A stretch of 64,000 nucleotides of DNA from Cotesia glomerata (lineage: Eukaryota > Arthropoda > Insecta > Hymenoptera > Braconidae). Made by a program: the position numbers and the translations under genes. The notes below the pieces were generated by a model. That model saw only the letters and a program-made list of their open reading frames with translations. It made no database searches and was not told where the DNA came from. The stretch is taken from the NCBI RefSeq assembly GCF_020080835.1, contig NC_058158.1:32382305-32446304 (forward strand). Reading direction: 5' to 3'. Below, piece after piece: positions 13,401 to 24,644 of the stretch. Each line of letters starts with the position of its first letter. The first letter of the stretch is position 1.

Positions 13401-16400
13401 ATGCGAATGGTTAATTAATTCAGTGTCGTTTAATTACAGTTAATAAAAAACGAAAACTACAAGACTGTATATCTATATATATCCATGTAAAATTAACATG
13501 GATGGTGATATATCTATATCTATAGATATTATGTACATTTTATTCCACCAGGGGCGCTTGTGCAGTACCTTCCTACTACAGCTGTTTTTTTGGCAATTAA
13601 TTTTGAACGACTTAAGTTTTTTTTTTTTTTTTTTTTTATATTTCATAATTAAATGAGCATTATGAGTCGTGCACTTTTGGATTTTCCAAACTTTTTCGTT
13701 TTTTAATGGCTGAAAAATTAAATCTCCAAATCTAAACAACTACTTTTGCTTTAATTTTTTCTGTAGAACATCATTTTTGATAGACAGATTTAAACAAAAC
13801 TTGTTTCGTTGAACTGATTAAAATTATAATACTTACCAATTCAATTTTTATTGCATTTGCACCTACAAGGTTTTGAGGCCAAAGAGTTGATTCGATTTTT
13901 AATTTTTTTAGAAATTTTTGATTTTTAAAGTTACATCCCCGCGTGTTTATAGTAAGTCAGAGTAACTCAGATAACGCTTTGAAACTCTCTTTTATTAGTT
14001 CTTCCTATCTTTAATTCAATATAATTTATATTTCCCTTGTGAGTAAAATTTTGAATAATAAGTAAAGTTTTGTTTAATTCAAAAAATGTGATTGTGAAAT
14101 CGAATGGTATAACATCGTATTAAAAATTGGATTAAAATAAAGATACCTTATCTCACGGATCACAGGAGTATCATAAAGGGATTTGGAATAAAAGACTTTG
14201 TTTTCAAGACTTCAGAGTGTTTCATAACGTAGGACATCCCGTAGGGATTCACACGAAATTCGATCCAAGTTATTTCGAAGAGATAATATAAAAATAATTT
14301 CGAAATTAAATATTGTTTTATTTTGGTTATAAAACAATCGATATTTTAAGAGTGCGTAATATGGCTAATAGTGTACTAAATTAATAGCAACAAAAAAAAA
14401 TAATTTTACTATTAATATGTTGATGTCTATTAATAGATAATTAATAGATATGTATTTATGTATAATTTCATGCTATTATATCACAATACAATAATCTGTA
14501 TATACTATATATATGTAATAATTAAGAGATTAATGTGTCTTCTGGTAACGTTATTAGTACCTGTATAATCCTAATTAGATCATAATTAAATTTGAGCCAT
14601 TTTTCATTTCGAGAATTACCTCAATTACGTTTAAAGATGAGTAAAGTACGGTAATTAATCAAGAATGAGGTACCAGCTTAAGTTTACAATTTTTTAAGTT
14701 AAACATTTAAAAAAATCTATGAAAGTTCGTTTCTTTTTTAATTTTTCTTAATAAAGAAGCTGAGTCTTATTTTGTAAGAGCACATTTTATTCATGAAAAT
14801 TATAAAATTTCGGCATATAAATATTTTTTAAATTATTTTTATTTTTTTGTAGATGAATGATAATTCATTTAAATATTTTGATAGAAAGTAAATAAAAATT
14901 AATTTGATTGTCAATAATCCAAATAAAAACAAATCATTTAAATGTTATGAAATACTTTTGATAAAAATAAATCTAATCAGCGTCAGTTAAAATTTATTCT
15001 ATGTTAACAATGCAACTCATTTTTTCTATGTAAACTGTTTTTAACAAAAAAATTATCTCGATTTTAAACAAAATTAAATAATAACTATTTAATCACTCTA
15101 TTATTATTTGATAGTTATTTTTGACTTTTACTTACTTGACAAAATATTTTAAAATCATTCTAAATTATAAAAAAAAAAATTAATAACTGTTTATTTTTGT
15201 TTCAGAATGCGGAAGCATCGTATGACTTTAGTAGCAATGATCCTTATCCATATCCTAGATACACAGATGATTGGTTCAATAGGTAAATAAATTTGTTTTA
15301 TAAGAATATATAATAATTTAAAAGAAACTCGATAAAACTCAAGTTATGATTTTAATAAATCTCAAACAATAAAAATAATAATAATGGTATGACCGTAAAA
15401 GTAACTGTTTCTTCTTTTAGAGTGAACTTTTATTTATTGTTAACCACTCTAATGAATCCATTATCGACACCAAAGTTTGCGAAAAGCTGGAAGAAGTATA
15501 AAATTATATTAACAAAAGAAACTTAATATATTTCAGCCACGGAACGAGATGTGCTGGAGAAGTGGCTGCAGCACGTGACAATGGAGTTTGCGGAGTCGGG
15601 GTAGCGTACGATTCAAAAGTTGCTGGAATTCGTATGCTCGACCAGCCGTACATGACCGATTTGATCGAAGCAAATAGCATGGGTCATGAACCGGATCTTA
15701 TTGATATTTACAGCGCCTCTTGGGGACCCACTGACGACGGAAAAACAGTCGATGGCCCGAGAAATGCAACTATGCGAGCCATCGTCCGTGGAGTTAATGA
15801 AGTATGATATCAAGTAAACAGTTTAGTTCTATAAAAAAGCTCAACTCTATAAAAAAAGTTTAATTACACGGCAGTGAATTTTGAGTTGAGAATTTCTAGC
15901 TTTTGAGCAAATATTTAACTCGATTAAACACAATGAATTTTAGCTTTTTTGCTTTTACTGCTAACGCGAAAATGTCTGTTGTTTTAGTACTTCAGCAAAT
16001 AAAATTTTTGATTAAAATGCATCCTCAAAAAATGGTCAATAAAAAAAGATGACAAGTGGAATTTTATAGAACATAAATGAATAAATAAATAAATAAATGT
16101 CAAGGGAAAAAATAAATATTTATTTAACTATTGTAATATTTTTTTAGGGTCGGCGAGGATTAGGAAATATTTATGTGTGGGCTTCAGGTGACGGAGGTGA
16201 AGAAGATGATTGCAATTGCGATGGTTATGCGGCGAGCATGTGGACAGTTAGTATTAATAGTGCAATAAACGTTGGCCAAAATGCTCATTATGATGAGAGC
16301 TGCTCGAGTACACTCGCATCGACATTCAGCAATGGCGCTAAGGATCCGAATACTGGAGTGGTAAATATGTTTGTTCTATTTTAATTATCCTAACAGCTGA

Positions 16401-19400
16401 GATTATATTTGCTGAGTGCTTTTTCGTGTGGTTTATATTGAATTAGCCCTTTCGAAGCTTTTGATGGCTCGTTGAGTGATGTTATTTCAATATTAAATTT
16501 ATGACATTTACAAGAGAACATTCGATAAACTGTTTGATGGATATTTTGCATAATTTAAATTGATTTCTATAATTGTATAATTTTGTACATACAATTCGTG
16601 ATGTTTGAAAATAATTCTCTTGTAATGAAAAAGTAATTTAATTAATTTATGAATTTAAATAATTGAATCAATCAATTATTCCGATACAAATGTGAAAAAT
16701 AAATTATGACAAATTTATTAAAATTATTTTTCATTTTTTTTTTCTAAAAAGTTTATACGTCAATTCACATGTTTTATTGAAAATGAATTTGATTTATGAA
16801 AATCGAAAGCATGATTTTAATTTTAGATCTTAACTCTCTTGCAAGAAAATAATTAAGCAATCATGCACTTTCAGAAATTTTTAATACTACTTTTGATCAA
16901 AAAATAATATACGGGTATATTAAGCCATATAAGAAAATTTTTTCACAGGCTGTTTTTTGAGTAATTCAAATTTTAGAGTGCTTTGAAATAAACTTATCAA
17001 TTGATCGAACCATGTCAAATAGATGTTTTAATGTATTAGCGTATCAGATTTATGGATCAAATTTAATTTCGTGTTGTTATTGTCCTCAAAGTTATAGTTA
17101 TAGTGATAATCATAATTATAGTGAGACTCACCAACAGATATGTTGACATTGAAAGGACCGATGTATCCTGCTCTCTCACATTCAGAGTATTGAACGGCTT
17201 CGTGCGAAACATAAATTGGAACGACGGTTAACAAGAAGACAGTAATACCATGACGTGACTGAAAATGTAATTTTCGTATGAATAATAATGAATGTAGGGA
17301 GGAAAATTCGCGACTACACGTTTTACGTTTTTGAGATTATTTATAAATTTATAATACATTATTTTTGCAAGATATTATATTCAACGGAGCATATATACTT
17401 TAAATTTATAGCATAGAGCAAAATAAACAGTTTATTAATTTTATGTACACCGAAATATTATATTTGAAAACGTATTCAGTTTTCAGAACATTGTAGATGA
17501 AAAACTTTAAAATATTAGTTTTTAAGTATCTATTAAGAAATATATAAGAAAAATATTTTGTATTATTTTTTTTATCAAGTAGATATTTTATTTACTTTGA
17601 TAAGGTTTATATATGGATTTTATAAAATGTTCATTTTATTATTCTTTAGTCGAAATCTTTTTTATTACAAACAAAGGATGAAAACTCAAGCCTTCTTATA
17701 AATTTATTATTACTTTTAGTTTAGGGACAGAGGGGACGAAATGAGCTTAGATAAATGCTGATTTTTATATATTTTCACAAATTTCAGTATAATTACTTTA
17801 ACAAGTTAAATTGAGTGGTTCTGTATACCTTTCTGAGTGCGTAAGTGTGCGTTTAGTTCAATATAACTAACGAATCATAAATTATAAATTTTATTTAAGC
17901 AAATAATTAATAACTTGCGATATTTAAATTCAAGTTTCAAAGTAACTGTTAAAATGAAAAAAATATTTACATTCAGTTTCTACTGAATTTTAACTTAATT
18001 AAATTTGTTTATTCTTTCTATTTTAAAAAACTGCAGTAGTTTAGTAGGAACAAGAAATATATTAAATATCATTTTATATAAAATCCAGTTACTTAACAAA
18101 TAATCCAGACTACTTTCTAATTAAAGAAACGTGAATTTTTTAATTAAATAGTCAAATAATTTTACTAATTATTTTTTTATAAAATGACAGAAAGAATCAT
18201 TTTTATAACTAAGTTAGTTTTTCACGTCTTTATCGGTCTGCCTAATGATATTTTGTTTCACTAAATGTAAATGGAAAATTTAATTTTACTAAAAATCGTG
18301 ACAATTAACAGACGAATGAAGATGTGAAAAACTAATTAAATTATTTAAAATACTTCAGTCGTGAAAAAATATTTAAAAACAATAATTTATTCTTCGGAAA
18401 GTCTATTTCAATTTTTATTGATCTATTAAATCATTGGAAAATAAAATCACAAATAAAAACATAAATAGCTGTTTAAAAAATTACTAAAAAATATTACTAC
18501 ATTTATGAATGCAAATATTGAAAATACAAAATAAAAAACCAGTGAATGATAGTAATAATGGAGATATTTAAAAACATTACAGGCGACGACAGATCTTTAT
18601 GGAAAATGCACAACAACTCATAGCGGGACGTCAGCAGCTGCGCCAGAAGCTGCTGGGGTATTCGCGTTGGCACTTGAAGCAAAGTGAGTATACAGCATTT
18701 GCATAGTAATAGTATAATTAGTTCTTTTACCGGCAACGAATACGCTTTTACAGTATCGTTCAATGCGTTTATCAATAAAATGTATGCATATAAAAAGTTT
18801 CATTTCCTTTCAACGAGATCGTTAAGTTTTTAAATAAAAGCTCTCTGTTGAAGGAATTTCGGGCTAGTAATAGAAGGAGTATCTATATAATTATGCAAAT
18901 TATTATTTAATTTCAGTCCTACGCTCACATGGAGAGATATTCAGCACCTGACGGTGTTAACATCTAAAAGGAACTCTCTTTTCGATGCAAAAGGCCGATT
19001 TCACTGGACTATGAACGGTGTGGGGCTCGAATTTAATCATTTATTCGGTTACGGCGTCCTCGATGCCGGCGCTATGGTTGCTTTGGCTAAAAAATGGCAG
19101 ACAGTTCCTCCACGATATCATTGTCAAGCTGGATCTGTTTTGACTAATTTGTGAGTATTTTTTTTTAATTTATTATGACATTCTTGTTACTTATTTTATT
19201 GTTGAGGAATTAAATATTTTATTAACCCTTAACTGTATCGTCGTAAAATATTTTGTACAGCAGTAACATATTCGAGACGGGAATGATGAGTACTCAAGTT
19301 TTAATTTAAAACTTTTATTTGTAATTAAAGTTTAGGAATACTTAAAAATGAACATATATACAAATTTAACAACGCTGCAATAAACTTGGCGATAGGTATA

Positions 19401-22400
19401 GTAATATAAGATAATAGAATAACATTTTTCATAAACATCCTTTGTCAACGTTTCCTTGTACTATGGACAAATAGATCAATAAAATATTATGATATGAGTT
19501 GGTTGTCAGTACGGTGGAGAACTTGACAAATTAATTAACCTGTACATTATTAATTCTATAGTTAAAAGCGTTTTATAATACAGGAGAGACGGTTATAAAG
19601 GATTTTTAATTAAAAGTTCGCGATATGAGAGGATATAAAAGTCCAATTTATAGTTATCGGGACAGGTAGATTCTAGTGGAATATTCTCGTGAGAGTTTTA
19701 TTTTTGTCAAGAAATAATTGAAAAAATCAATGAATCCATTGCGATTTTATTATTATTGTATTGAGTGTTGAAATTATTTTCTTGTACCGAGAGAGAAAGA
19801 AAATTTAATTTTTTTTAATTTAATAAGCTTGGATTAATTTTTTAAAAATTTATTTTGACAATTTTCAATTTTTACATCGAACATTTTTAAAATTTGCTTA
19901 CTAAAAATAGATGAAAAATCCATAAAACTTTATTTATTTAAAATTTCACGACCCATGATTTCTCCCTGAACCATTTTTCTTCACTCTATACTCTTACGGT
20001 AAATAAAAACAAAAACTAAACGTATCTTCATGTTAGTTTCTCTTGTTTATTCCTGGTTCTATGTTAGCCATTAGCACCCTTATATTTACACTGACTAAAA
20101 ACACCAATCTGTCACTTTTTTAAGAGTTTTTTACTTTATCTGATTTCCAAGTAAAGCAGACAAACAAAAATATGAAAAAACTTTCCACCTCTGGCATAAA
20201 TTTTTCAACTAAAAATTTTTCAGCTTTCATGATATAAATCTAAAAAAATAACTTTGGCAAATCAATTAAAACCCGCCATTTAAACAAAATTATGAAAATA
20301 AATATCTACATATTTTGTACTTCTACGTGAGAATTTAAACTTTGCATTCCATTCGTCATACCTCATTTATGATTTATATTACAAATTCAAAGAATTAAAA
20401 ATCAGATAAATAAAACGTTTTCATACAATGAAGAGTGACGTCAATCATCATGTTTGCAATCTAAAATGATTGTCAATTTAATTTAATTCAATTAATATAA
20501 TGCACGAGTTTGATTGATGATAGTAGAAAATGATGAAATGGATTAACAATATATACGTATAAAGCTTAAATTAATGTCGCGTACACATAACATGGATGTA
20601 TTATACTGACGCCGCAATAAACAATATGATTGACGGAGATATTTTAGTCTGCCGTATCAGTTATAAATAATTTTTGTAACACCTAATATTTCATCTCCCA
20701 AGAGCGTATTTAGGAGGGTCAGTATCATCAAGGGATTATCGTTGTTTTTTGAGTCTTTCAGATGTGTATTAATAGTTTATCAAAGTAAATATAAAGGTAG
20801 TCCAGCAGTCTCGTTAAATTATAGGACACTTTTAACCTCTGATGAATTCACAAGAGACGTGTTATATGCATGTATCATTGAACGAGGATCATTTATCACC
20901 AGTAAAGTTTTTCTACTAATTTACACCCTTTTACTCCCTGCTCGTCTCCTCATCCCATCAGACGTTTTTATAGCGACATTACTACACCAACCTTGGCTAG
21001 ATGGGTTCTCTTGACGTCAACGCTATACGTCACTCACTTTTCCAATGTTATTGACACTCGTTAAATATTCTATTTCTATTTCGGGAATAATATTCGCGAT
21101 TTAATTGGTAGAAGAACATTGAGTTTCGCTCATTTTATTTTTCCGCGCTTTTGTAAAAATCTGTTACACTAAAATCGATGTGTAGTTTAATTAATTAAAA
21201 AGATTTTTCTCATGTTATTTCATACCATGGAATATTTTTACTTTTGTGAAAAAATTAATTAGTGTTACATGAACAGTTTGAATTCAGTGAATGGAAAATT
21301 ATATACAAACACCGAGAGAATAAATAGTTGAATAATTAATAATTTCAAACAAGTTACACTATATTATATTATATTAGATTAGAAAAGTTTAACAATTAGA
21401 CCAAGGACGATAATTTAAATATTAACGATGGCGTGATCTTGTAAAATTAACCCAAAAATGTGGTTAATTCAGTATGTAAGGGTTTTACTGCGATCAATAT
21501 GTCGCCACAATTCCACTACTGAGAATGACACAGTCTGTTTATAAATCTGAACATTACATCACTTAATTAATAATTAATATTAGTGAATTTTCAGTATTTC
21601 AAGTCACGACAGCTTTTATTTCTTACGTATAAAACGGGCGACTGAATTTAGAAATTTAAAATATTATCAATTTTTTGTCATAAAAAATTGAATACTTGGG
21701 TGGAAATAATTTTTTAAGATTGAATTTTATAATAATTTTTAATCCTTGAAATTTTTCAAGATAACAATCAGAAATTTTTTACTGAATAAATTTTTGCTAA
21801 CTCTGAAAAATTATTTGTTGATACAGGAAAGTGACGCAAGATAATTCAATTCTGCTGAAAATAAAAACAGACGCGTGTGCTGGCACTGAATCGGCTGTCA
21901 ACTATCTTGAACATGTACAGGCAGTAATTACAGTAAATGCTACTCGACGGGGTGATTTAGAGCTCTTTCTAACTTCACCCATGGCAACCAGGTAATATTT
22001 CTCATCTACTTTATTTTATTATTTATTGCCAAAAGCCATCCATACATTACATCCCACGGTTTCTGATTCTTAGACCTCTCTTCTTTTCTGTCACATTTTT
22101 TTTTTTTAGTTCCATTAATCCCTTTGATACATTCACTCTGTACCTAATTCAATAATCTCGATAAAAATTTTTTAACGATTAAATTAAATTTAGAGAAACC
22201 GTTTTTAAAGATTTTATGTGTAATTTTTTACTTTGTCTAGTTTTTTTTTTTATTTATTTATTTCGATTTTTACTTGTATACCGCTCTTGGTTTTTACAAG
22301 GCTGGGTAGATGGTAGCTGTCGCATTCCGCGAGTTTGGACCCCAGCACCTCTTTATTATTATCACGCGGCTGTGGACAGACTTGTGCTTTCTGTACTGTA

Positions 22401-24127
22401 TTTACCCTATTCCTCACCCCTTTCTATCGGTTGTTGGAATAATGGCGATGGGGAAACCACAGAGAAAACCCATGCCAGTACAGTTCGGCTACCGGAGCGA
22501 CCCTCGACGGTTGGTGTTGGAACTATTCGAACAACCGTCGGGGCTCGAACCCTCGCCTCACGGCATGATGTGCGAGCGAACTAACGGGATAATGACTTAA
22601 CCCGCTCGGCCATCATGCCACTATACTTTGTCTAGTTTAAAATAATAAAATTAAAAATGACAATGTGTTTTTTTTTGTTTTTAAATAGCGAAACTGAATA
22701 AATTTTTGAAACTATGAATAATGTTTCCTGAATTTTTTTTTAAAGTTATTTTTTACGTGCACGTGTTTAAGTCTTTTGAATTTCATTTTATTTTTCTCTG
22801 TTGTTTAAAGTTCAAAAGTTTATTTGTTTCATATAACACACTATATTTCGAAAGGTCATTCTACACAGAGAATTTTTTATTATGTAAATGAAATTCATTT
22901 GAGCTTTGTCCACTAGAGTATTAAATATTACGGGTCAGATTGTTTGATAAATGTTATGGTACTCTTTTATTTGCTATTTTAATATCCATAAACACCATCG
23001 ACTCTTTAAATTTTTCTGTTTGGTTTAACGCCAATTTTATCAGTCGAATCATACATGTTAGTCAAGTAATCTAAATGAAAAATTTCATTACTTTATAGTT
23101 AAGACAGTTTTGTCGAATCGTATAAGTACATGCAATCTCCATTCATACTTCAAACTAGTAAGCTCGAAAATTGTTAGTATTTGTTCGAGTTTTAAATAAA
23201 TCATCGCTACTTTGAAAATCATTGAAAGATAAGAGTTAATTCGAAAAAATATAGGGTTCCGACTCGAGCCTAGATCTTTTTAATTACGCGTCAGGAGCTG
23301 TTAAATGTTTTTAAGGATGAAGTTATTAATGATGTTATTTTATTGCAGATCAATGATTTTAAGTAAAAGAATAAATGACGATGACCATCGAGATGGATTC
23401 ACTAGGTGGCCATTTATGACCACACACACTTGGGGAGAATATCCGCAAGGAACATGGATTCTTGAGGTAATGAAACATTTTTATATAAAATTTATTAACA
23501 ATTAATATACTTGATGTACAATTAAATATCAATCAGAGGATTTAGTATCAATGAAACTGTTAATTAAATTGAATTTTTTTTTATTTCGCAACTTTTGATA
23601 TTTCATGCCAATAAATTATAGTAATAAAGTCTCACATTAAGCAGCTTATAAATAATTACCAAAATAACAATAATAATACAAACTTCAATTGAGTACAAAT
23701 AGTACAGCTGCAATAAAAACATCGCGAAGTAAAAAAAAATCGGACCGAAATCAATAACTTTCCTTTAGAGGAAAATTTTCAATTTTCTTAGTGGGAAGTT
23801 AAAAATTACATCTTAATGAAGAGTTTGATTGATTCTAAATCCTCTGACTGTTATTTAATTATTCTATAAAATATTTATTGGTTTTAAAAAAATGAAAAAA
23901 AATTTTTTCAATAATTGAGTTTGTAAAAAACAGAATGTTGATTTTAATCAAATATGATACAGGTGAGGTTCAATTCAGACACACCGCAGCACGGATGGAT
24001 AAAGGAATGGACGTTAATGCTTCATGGTACAAGTGAGCCACCCTATACTGGACTACCCGTCGCCGATCCACATTCAAAACTAGCCGTCGTAAAGAAGGCT
24101 CATGAAGAGCGTTCAAGTGCGATGTAA
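4333..24127 (+). CDS. amon: Prohormone convertase 2 (amontillado), 11 exons, 5' partial
   Basis: Calcium-dependent subtilisin/kexin serine endoprotease that cleaves prohormones and proneuropeptides after paired basic residues in secretory granules. Eleven exons (4333-4437, 6285-6552, 7677-7714, 15206-15282, 15537-15801, 16148-16360, 18583-18683, 18917-19150, 21827-21991, 23349-23466, 23963-24127) join in frame to 1749 nt, 582 residues plus TAA, all with GT-AG borders. Numbering from the first visible residue, the catalytic triad is Asp123 (IMDDG), His164 (SHGTRCAGE) and Ser339 (SGTSAAAPEA). The oxyanion position is Asp266 (WASGDGG) rather than Asn, which is diagnostic of PC2. Autoactivation sites are RTKR (19-22) and KRVKR (46-50). 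The P domain carries RRGDL (474-478) behind an NAT glycosylation site. The signal peptide and first prodomain part are missing and I saw no exon for them in 1-4332. Family identity is secure; exon borders are inferred from splice consensus and frame. Confidence 0.96.
4926..5136. promoter_or_regulatory. Cluster of CRE-like palindromes in a PC2 intron
   Basis: Full TGACGTCA octamers at 4926-4933, 4971-4978 and 5087-5094, and half-degenerate GACGTCA at 5110-5116 and 5130-5136. This is the binding consensus of CREB/ATF bZIP factors. The sites sit in two imperfect copies of a unit about 160 bp apart (shared GACGTCACAAGATA), so repeat duplication could explain the clustering. Function is inference. 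Confidence 0.4.
6285..6552 (+). CDS. amon: PC2 exon: end of prodomain, start of catalytic domain
   Basis: Residues 36-124 plus one base. The primary autoprocessing site FKRVKR-GYR separates prodomain from mature enzyme. QWYLKNTGQ and DLNVEAAW are conserved family blocks. Catalytic Asp123 lies in IMDDG at the 3' end. The ATG at 6306 is internal, not the start. Confidence 0.95.
7677..7714 (+). CDS. amon: PC2 micro-exon after the catalytic Asp
   Basis: Only 38 nt, encoding residues 125-137 (GVDYMHPDIKYNY) directly after the catalytic aspartate. Acceptor TTTCAG, donor GTAAGT. It is too short to show as an open frame and was found by continuity of the family sequence. Confidence 0.92.
9085..9380. 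repeat. Two degenerate direct copies of a ~150-bp unit
   Basis: Copies near 9085 and 9228 share ACAATAACT-like starts, then GGTTGG.GGC/T..TCAACGTAGTTTTT, then ATCGATCG/ATTGATCGA and AGTTATTCC/AGTAATTCC. The unit is internal to the nested element and not coding. Confidence 0.5.
9732..9886. repeat. Three tandem copies of a ~52-bp unit
   Basis: Units start near 9732, 9784 and 9835. Each reads roughly GGCCAAGACTnAGTTnTCCAGTCTTGnCnCAAGCCTnGC. They lie directly before the TA-flanked MITE. Confidence 0.7.
9901..10587. mobile_element. TA-flanked MITE with CTTGAGCCAAGAA motifs
   Basis: Starts TA-CACAGAAA and ends TTTCTGTG-TA, so a TA dinucleotide flanks both ends as in Tc1/mariner-type insertions. 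The interior is full of CAAGAAAATTT and CTTGAGCCAAGAA motifs, also seen in the palindrome at 59718-59960. It is the third level of nesting here. Confidence 0.65.
10844..12322. repeat. Large inverted repeat with ~470-bp arms
   Basis: The left arm (about 10844-11310) and right arm (about 11855-12322) are near-complete complements. Landmarks include ATTCGCGAATCATCGAAATA, GCTGTTAACTGCCCGCTCC and TTTAAGCTAGGCA-type blocks. This is the body of the foldback element. The middle carries the GATATAAGCTCATCC palindromic repeat. Confidence 0.85.
12500..15205. other. Rest of PC2 intron 3
   Basis: AT-rich, with a solitary TACACTGATAAAA end-like motif at about 12722, a TATATC-type low-complexity patch (13470-13530) and a T-run near 13620. 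No gene seen. Confidence 0.5.
13060..13340. repeat. Possible dispersed repeat with TGATGCGAAGCATCA palindrome
   Basis: Non-coding segment in PC2 intron 3 opening with the perfect palindrome TGATGCGAAGCATCA (about 13076-13090). It is somewhat more complex than the surrounding DNA. No second copy was identified in the window, so repeat status is inference. Confidence 0.3.
15206..15282 (+). CDS. amon: PC2 exon: DPYPYPRYTDDWFN block
   Basis: Residues 138-162 plus two bases. It contains SSNDPYPYPRYTDDW, almost unchanged between insect and vertebrate PC2. The split Ser163 codon is completed in the next exon, directly before catalytic His164. Confidence 0.94.
15537..15801 (+). CDS. amon: PC2 exon: catalytic His and core of the protease domain
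   Basis: Residues 163-251. It begins with catalytic His164 in HGTRCAGEVAAA, followed by GIRMLDQPYMTD and IYSASWGPTDDGKTVDGP, all conserved PC2 signatures. The donor is GTATGA. Confidence 0.95.
16148..16360 (+). CDS. amon: PC2 exon: oxyanion Asp
   Basis: Residues 252-322, phase 0 at both ends. It contains IYVWASGDGG, whose Asp266 replaces the Asn of other convertases, then DDCNCDGYAASMW and CSSTLASTFSNG. Confidence 0.95.
16390..17258 (-). CDS. Possible nested gene: small secreted protein of unknown function
   Basis: This lies antisense inside PC2 intron 6. Segment 17258-17132 follows a TTTCAG acceptor and stops at a GTGAGT donor. It encodes about 42 residues: a hydrophobic signal-like run (GITVFLLTVVPIYVSHEA), then a polar part with one Cys. 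It is clearly less AT-rich than its surroundings. Segment 16529-16390 has an ACAG acceptor in matching phase and reads 45 residues with three Cys (SCKC and a final NLSC) to a TAG. Without the splice, the frame runs on into a Tyr/Asn-rich tail ending near 17028. No start ATG is visible in frame, so a short upstream exon would be needed. I recognise no family. The joining of the two segments is inference. Confidence 0.28.
18583..18683 (+). CDS. amon: PC2 exon: catalytic Ser
   Basis: Residues 323-355 plus two bases. SGTSAAAPEAAGVFALALE carries catalytic Ser339. Acceptor ATTACAG, donor GTGAGT. Confidence 0.95.
18917..19150 (+). CDS. amon: PC2 exon: end of catalytic domain, start of P domain
   Basis: Residues 356-433 plus two bases. 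It contains TWRDIQHLTVLTSKRN, then NGVGLEFNHLFGYGVLDAGAMV, the conserved passage into the P domain. Confidence 0.95.
21827..21991 (+). CDS. amon: PC2 exon: P domain with RRGDL
   Basis: Residues 434-488 plus two bases. YLEHVQAVITVNATRRGDL holds the RRGD motif of the P (HomoB) domain, needed for folding and secretion in this family, and an N-glycosylation sequon (NAT). Confidence 0.95.
22241..22623 (-). mobile_element. tRNA-derived SINE, full length, with target-site duplication
   Basis: On the minus strand it begins TGGCATGATGGCCGAGCGGG, with an A box (TGGCCGAGCGGGTTAAG) and a B box (GGTTCGAGCCCC). It continues as GC-richer body for some 280 bases and ends in A-rich AAATAAATAAAAAAA. Both sides carry the 12-bp duplication TACTTTGTCTAG (22229-22240 and 22624-22635). 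This is a recent, clean insertion in PC2 intron 9, and open frames across it are not genes. The head resembles a Leu/Ser-type tRNA, which is inference. Confidence 0.88.
23349..23466 (+). CDS. amon: PC2 exon: P domain, WPFMTTHTWGE
   Basis: Residues 489-528. The block WPFMTTHTWGE followed by GTWILE is near-invariant in PC2. Acceptor ATTGCAG, donor GTAATG. Confidence 0.94.
23963..24127 (+). CDS. amon: PC2 last exon and stop
   Basis: Residues 529-582 and TAA at 24125-24127. KEWTLMLHGT closes the P domain. The tail ends SKLAVVKKAHEERSSAM and seems to lack most of the acidic amphipathic helix that ends vertebrate PC2. Confidence 0.94.
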   Translation: MRFNSDTPQHGWIKEWTLMLHGTSEPPYTGLPVADPHSKLAVVKKAHEERSSAM

Positions 24128-24570
24128 CGATCCTTTCCATTGCTATAATTACATTCAAAATTTAAATGGTAGGATTTTAATTTCCGTACCGACACTGGCC
24201 CGAACCAATACTCCAGAAATGATTAAACTCTATCTATAACTTGACGTTTTATTATTTTCATTTACTTATTTATAAATATTAATGTCTTCCTTGAAATATT
24301 TTATCAACAATATGAAAGACGTGTGATTATATTTGTACACTGTAAAAAATTTCGGTGTAAAGTTGGACCCAGGGACTTTTACACCGCCGTGTAAGTGTGA
24401 AATGTCGGTGTAAAATTTCCTCCGTGTGAAATTTTCACTCGTGTAAATTTAACACGGTGTAATTTACTGTTTTACACTATTCCGTGTTATTATTTATAAC
24501 TTTGAAAATTTAATAACTATTACTAGCAGCCTTGCAGTCTCTATGTGACTGCCGTGACTTGTGAACTATA

Positions 24571-24580
24571 AATAAATAAA
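24571..24580 (+). promoter_or_regulatory. Candidate PC2 polyadenylation signal inside a transposon
   Basis: Overlapping AATAAA hexamers (AATAAATAAA). I see no AATAAA between the stop codon (24127) and the element start (24338), so this may be the first usable signal. Unproven. Confidence 0.35.
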
Positions 24581-24644
24581 ATTTTGGTTTCTTGAATGAT
24601 GACTTTTGTTGAATTGCACTGTACTTTTTTAACTATTGACGTTT

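Noticed and set aside
20742..21014. 90-codon frame in PC2 intron 8
   Set aside because: Starts at TTG, with no motif or splice context. The patch may be regulatory but gives no gene evidence.
22216..22600. Two overlapping open frames of about 100-120 codons on the plus strand
   Set aside because: They run antisense through the SINE and its tail; the GC-rich body keeps frames open by chance.
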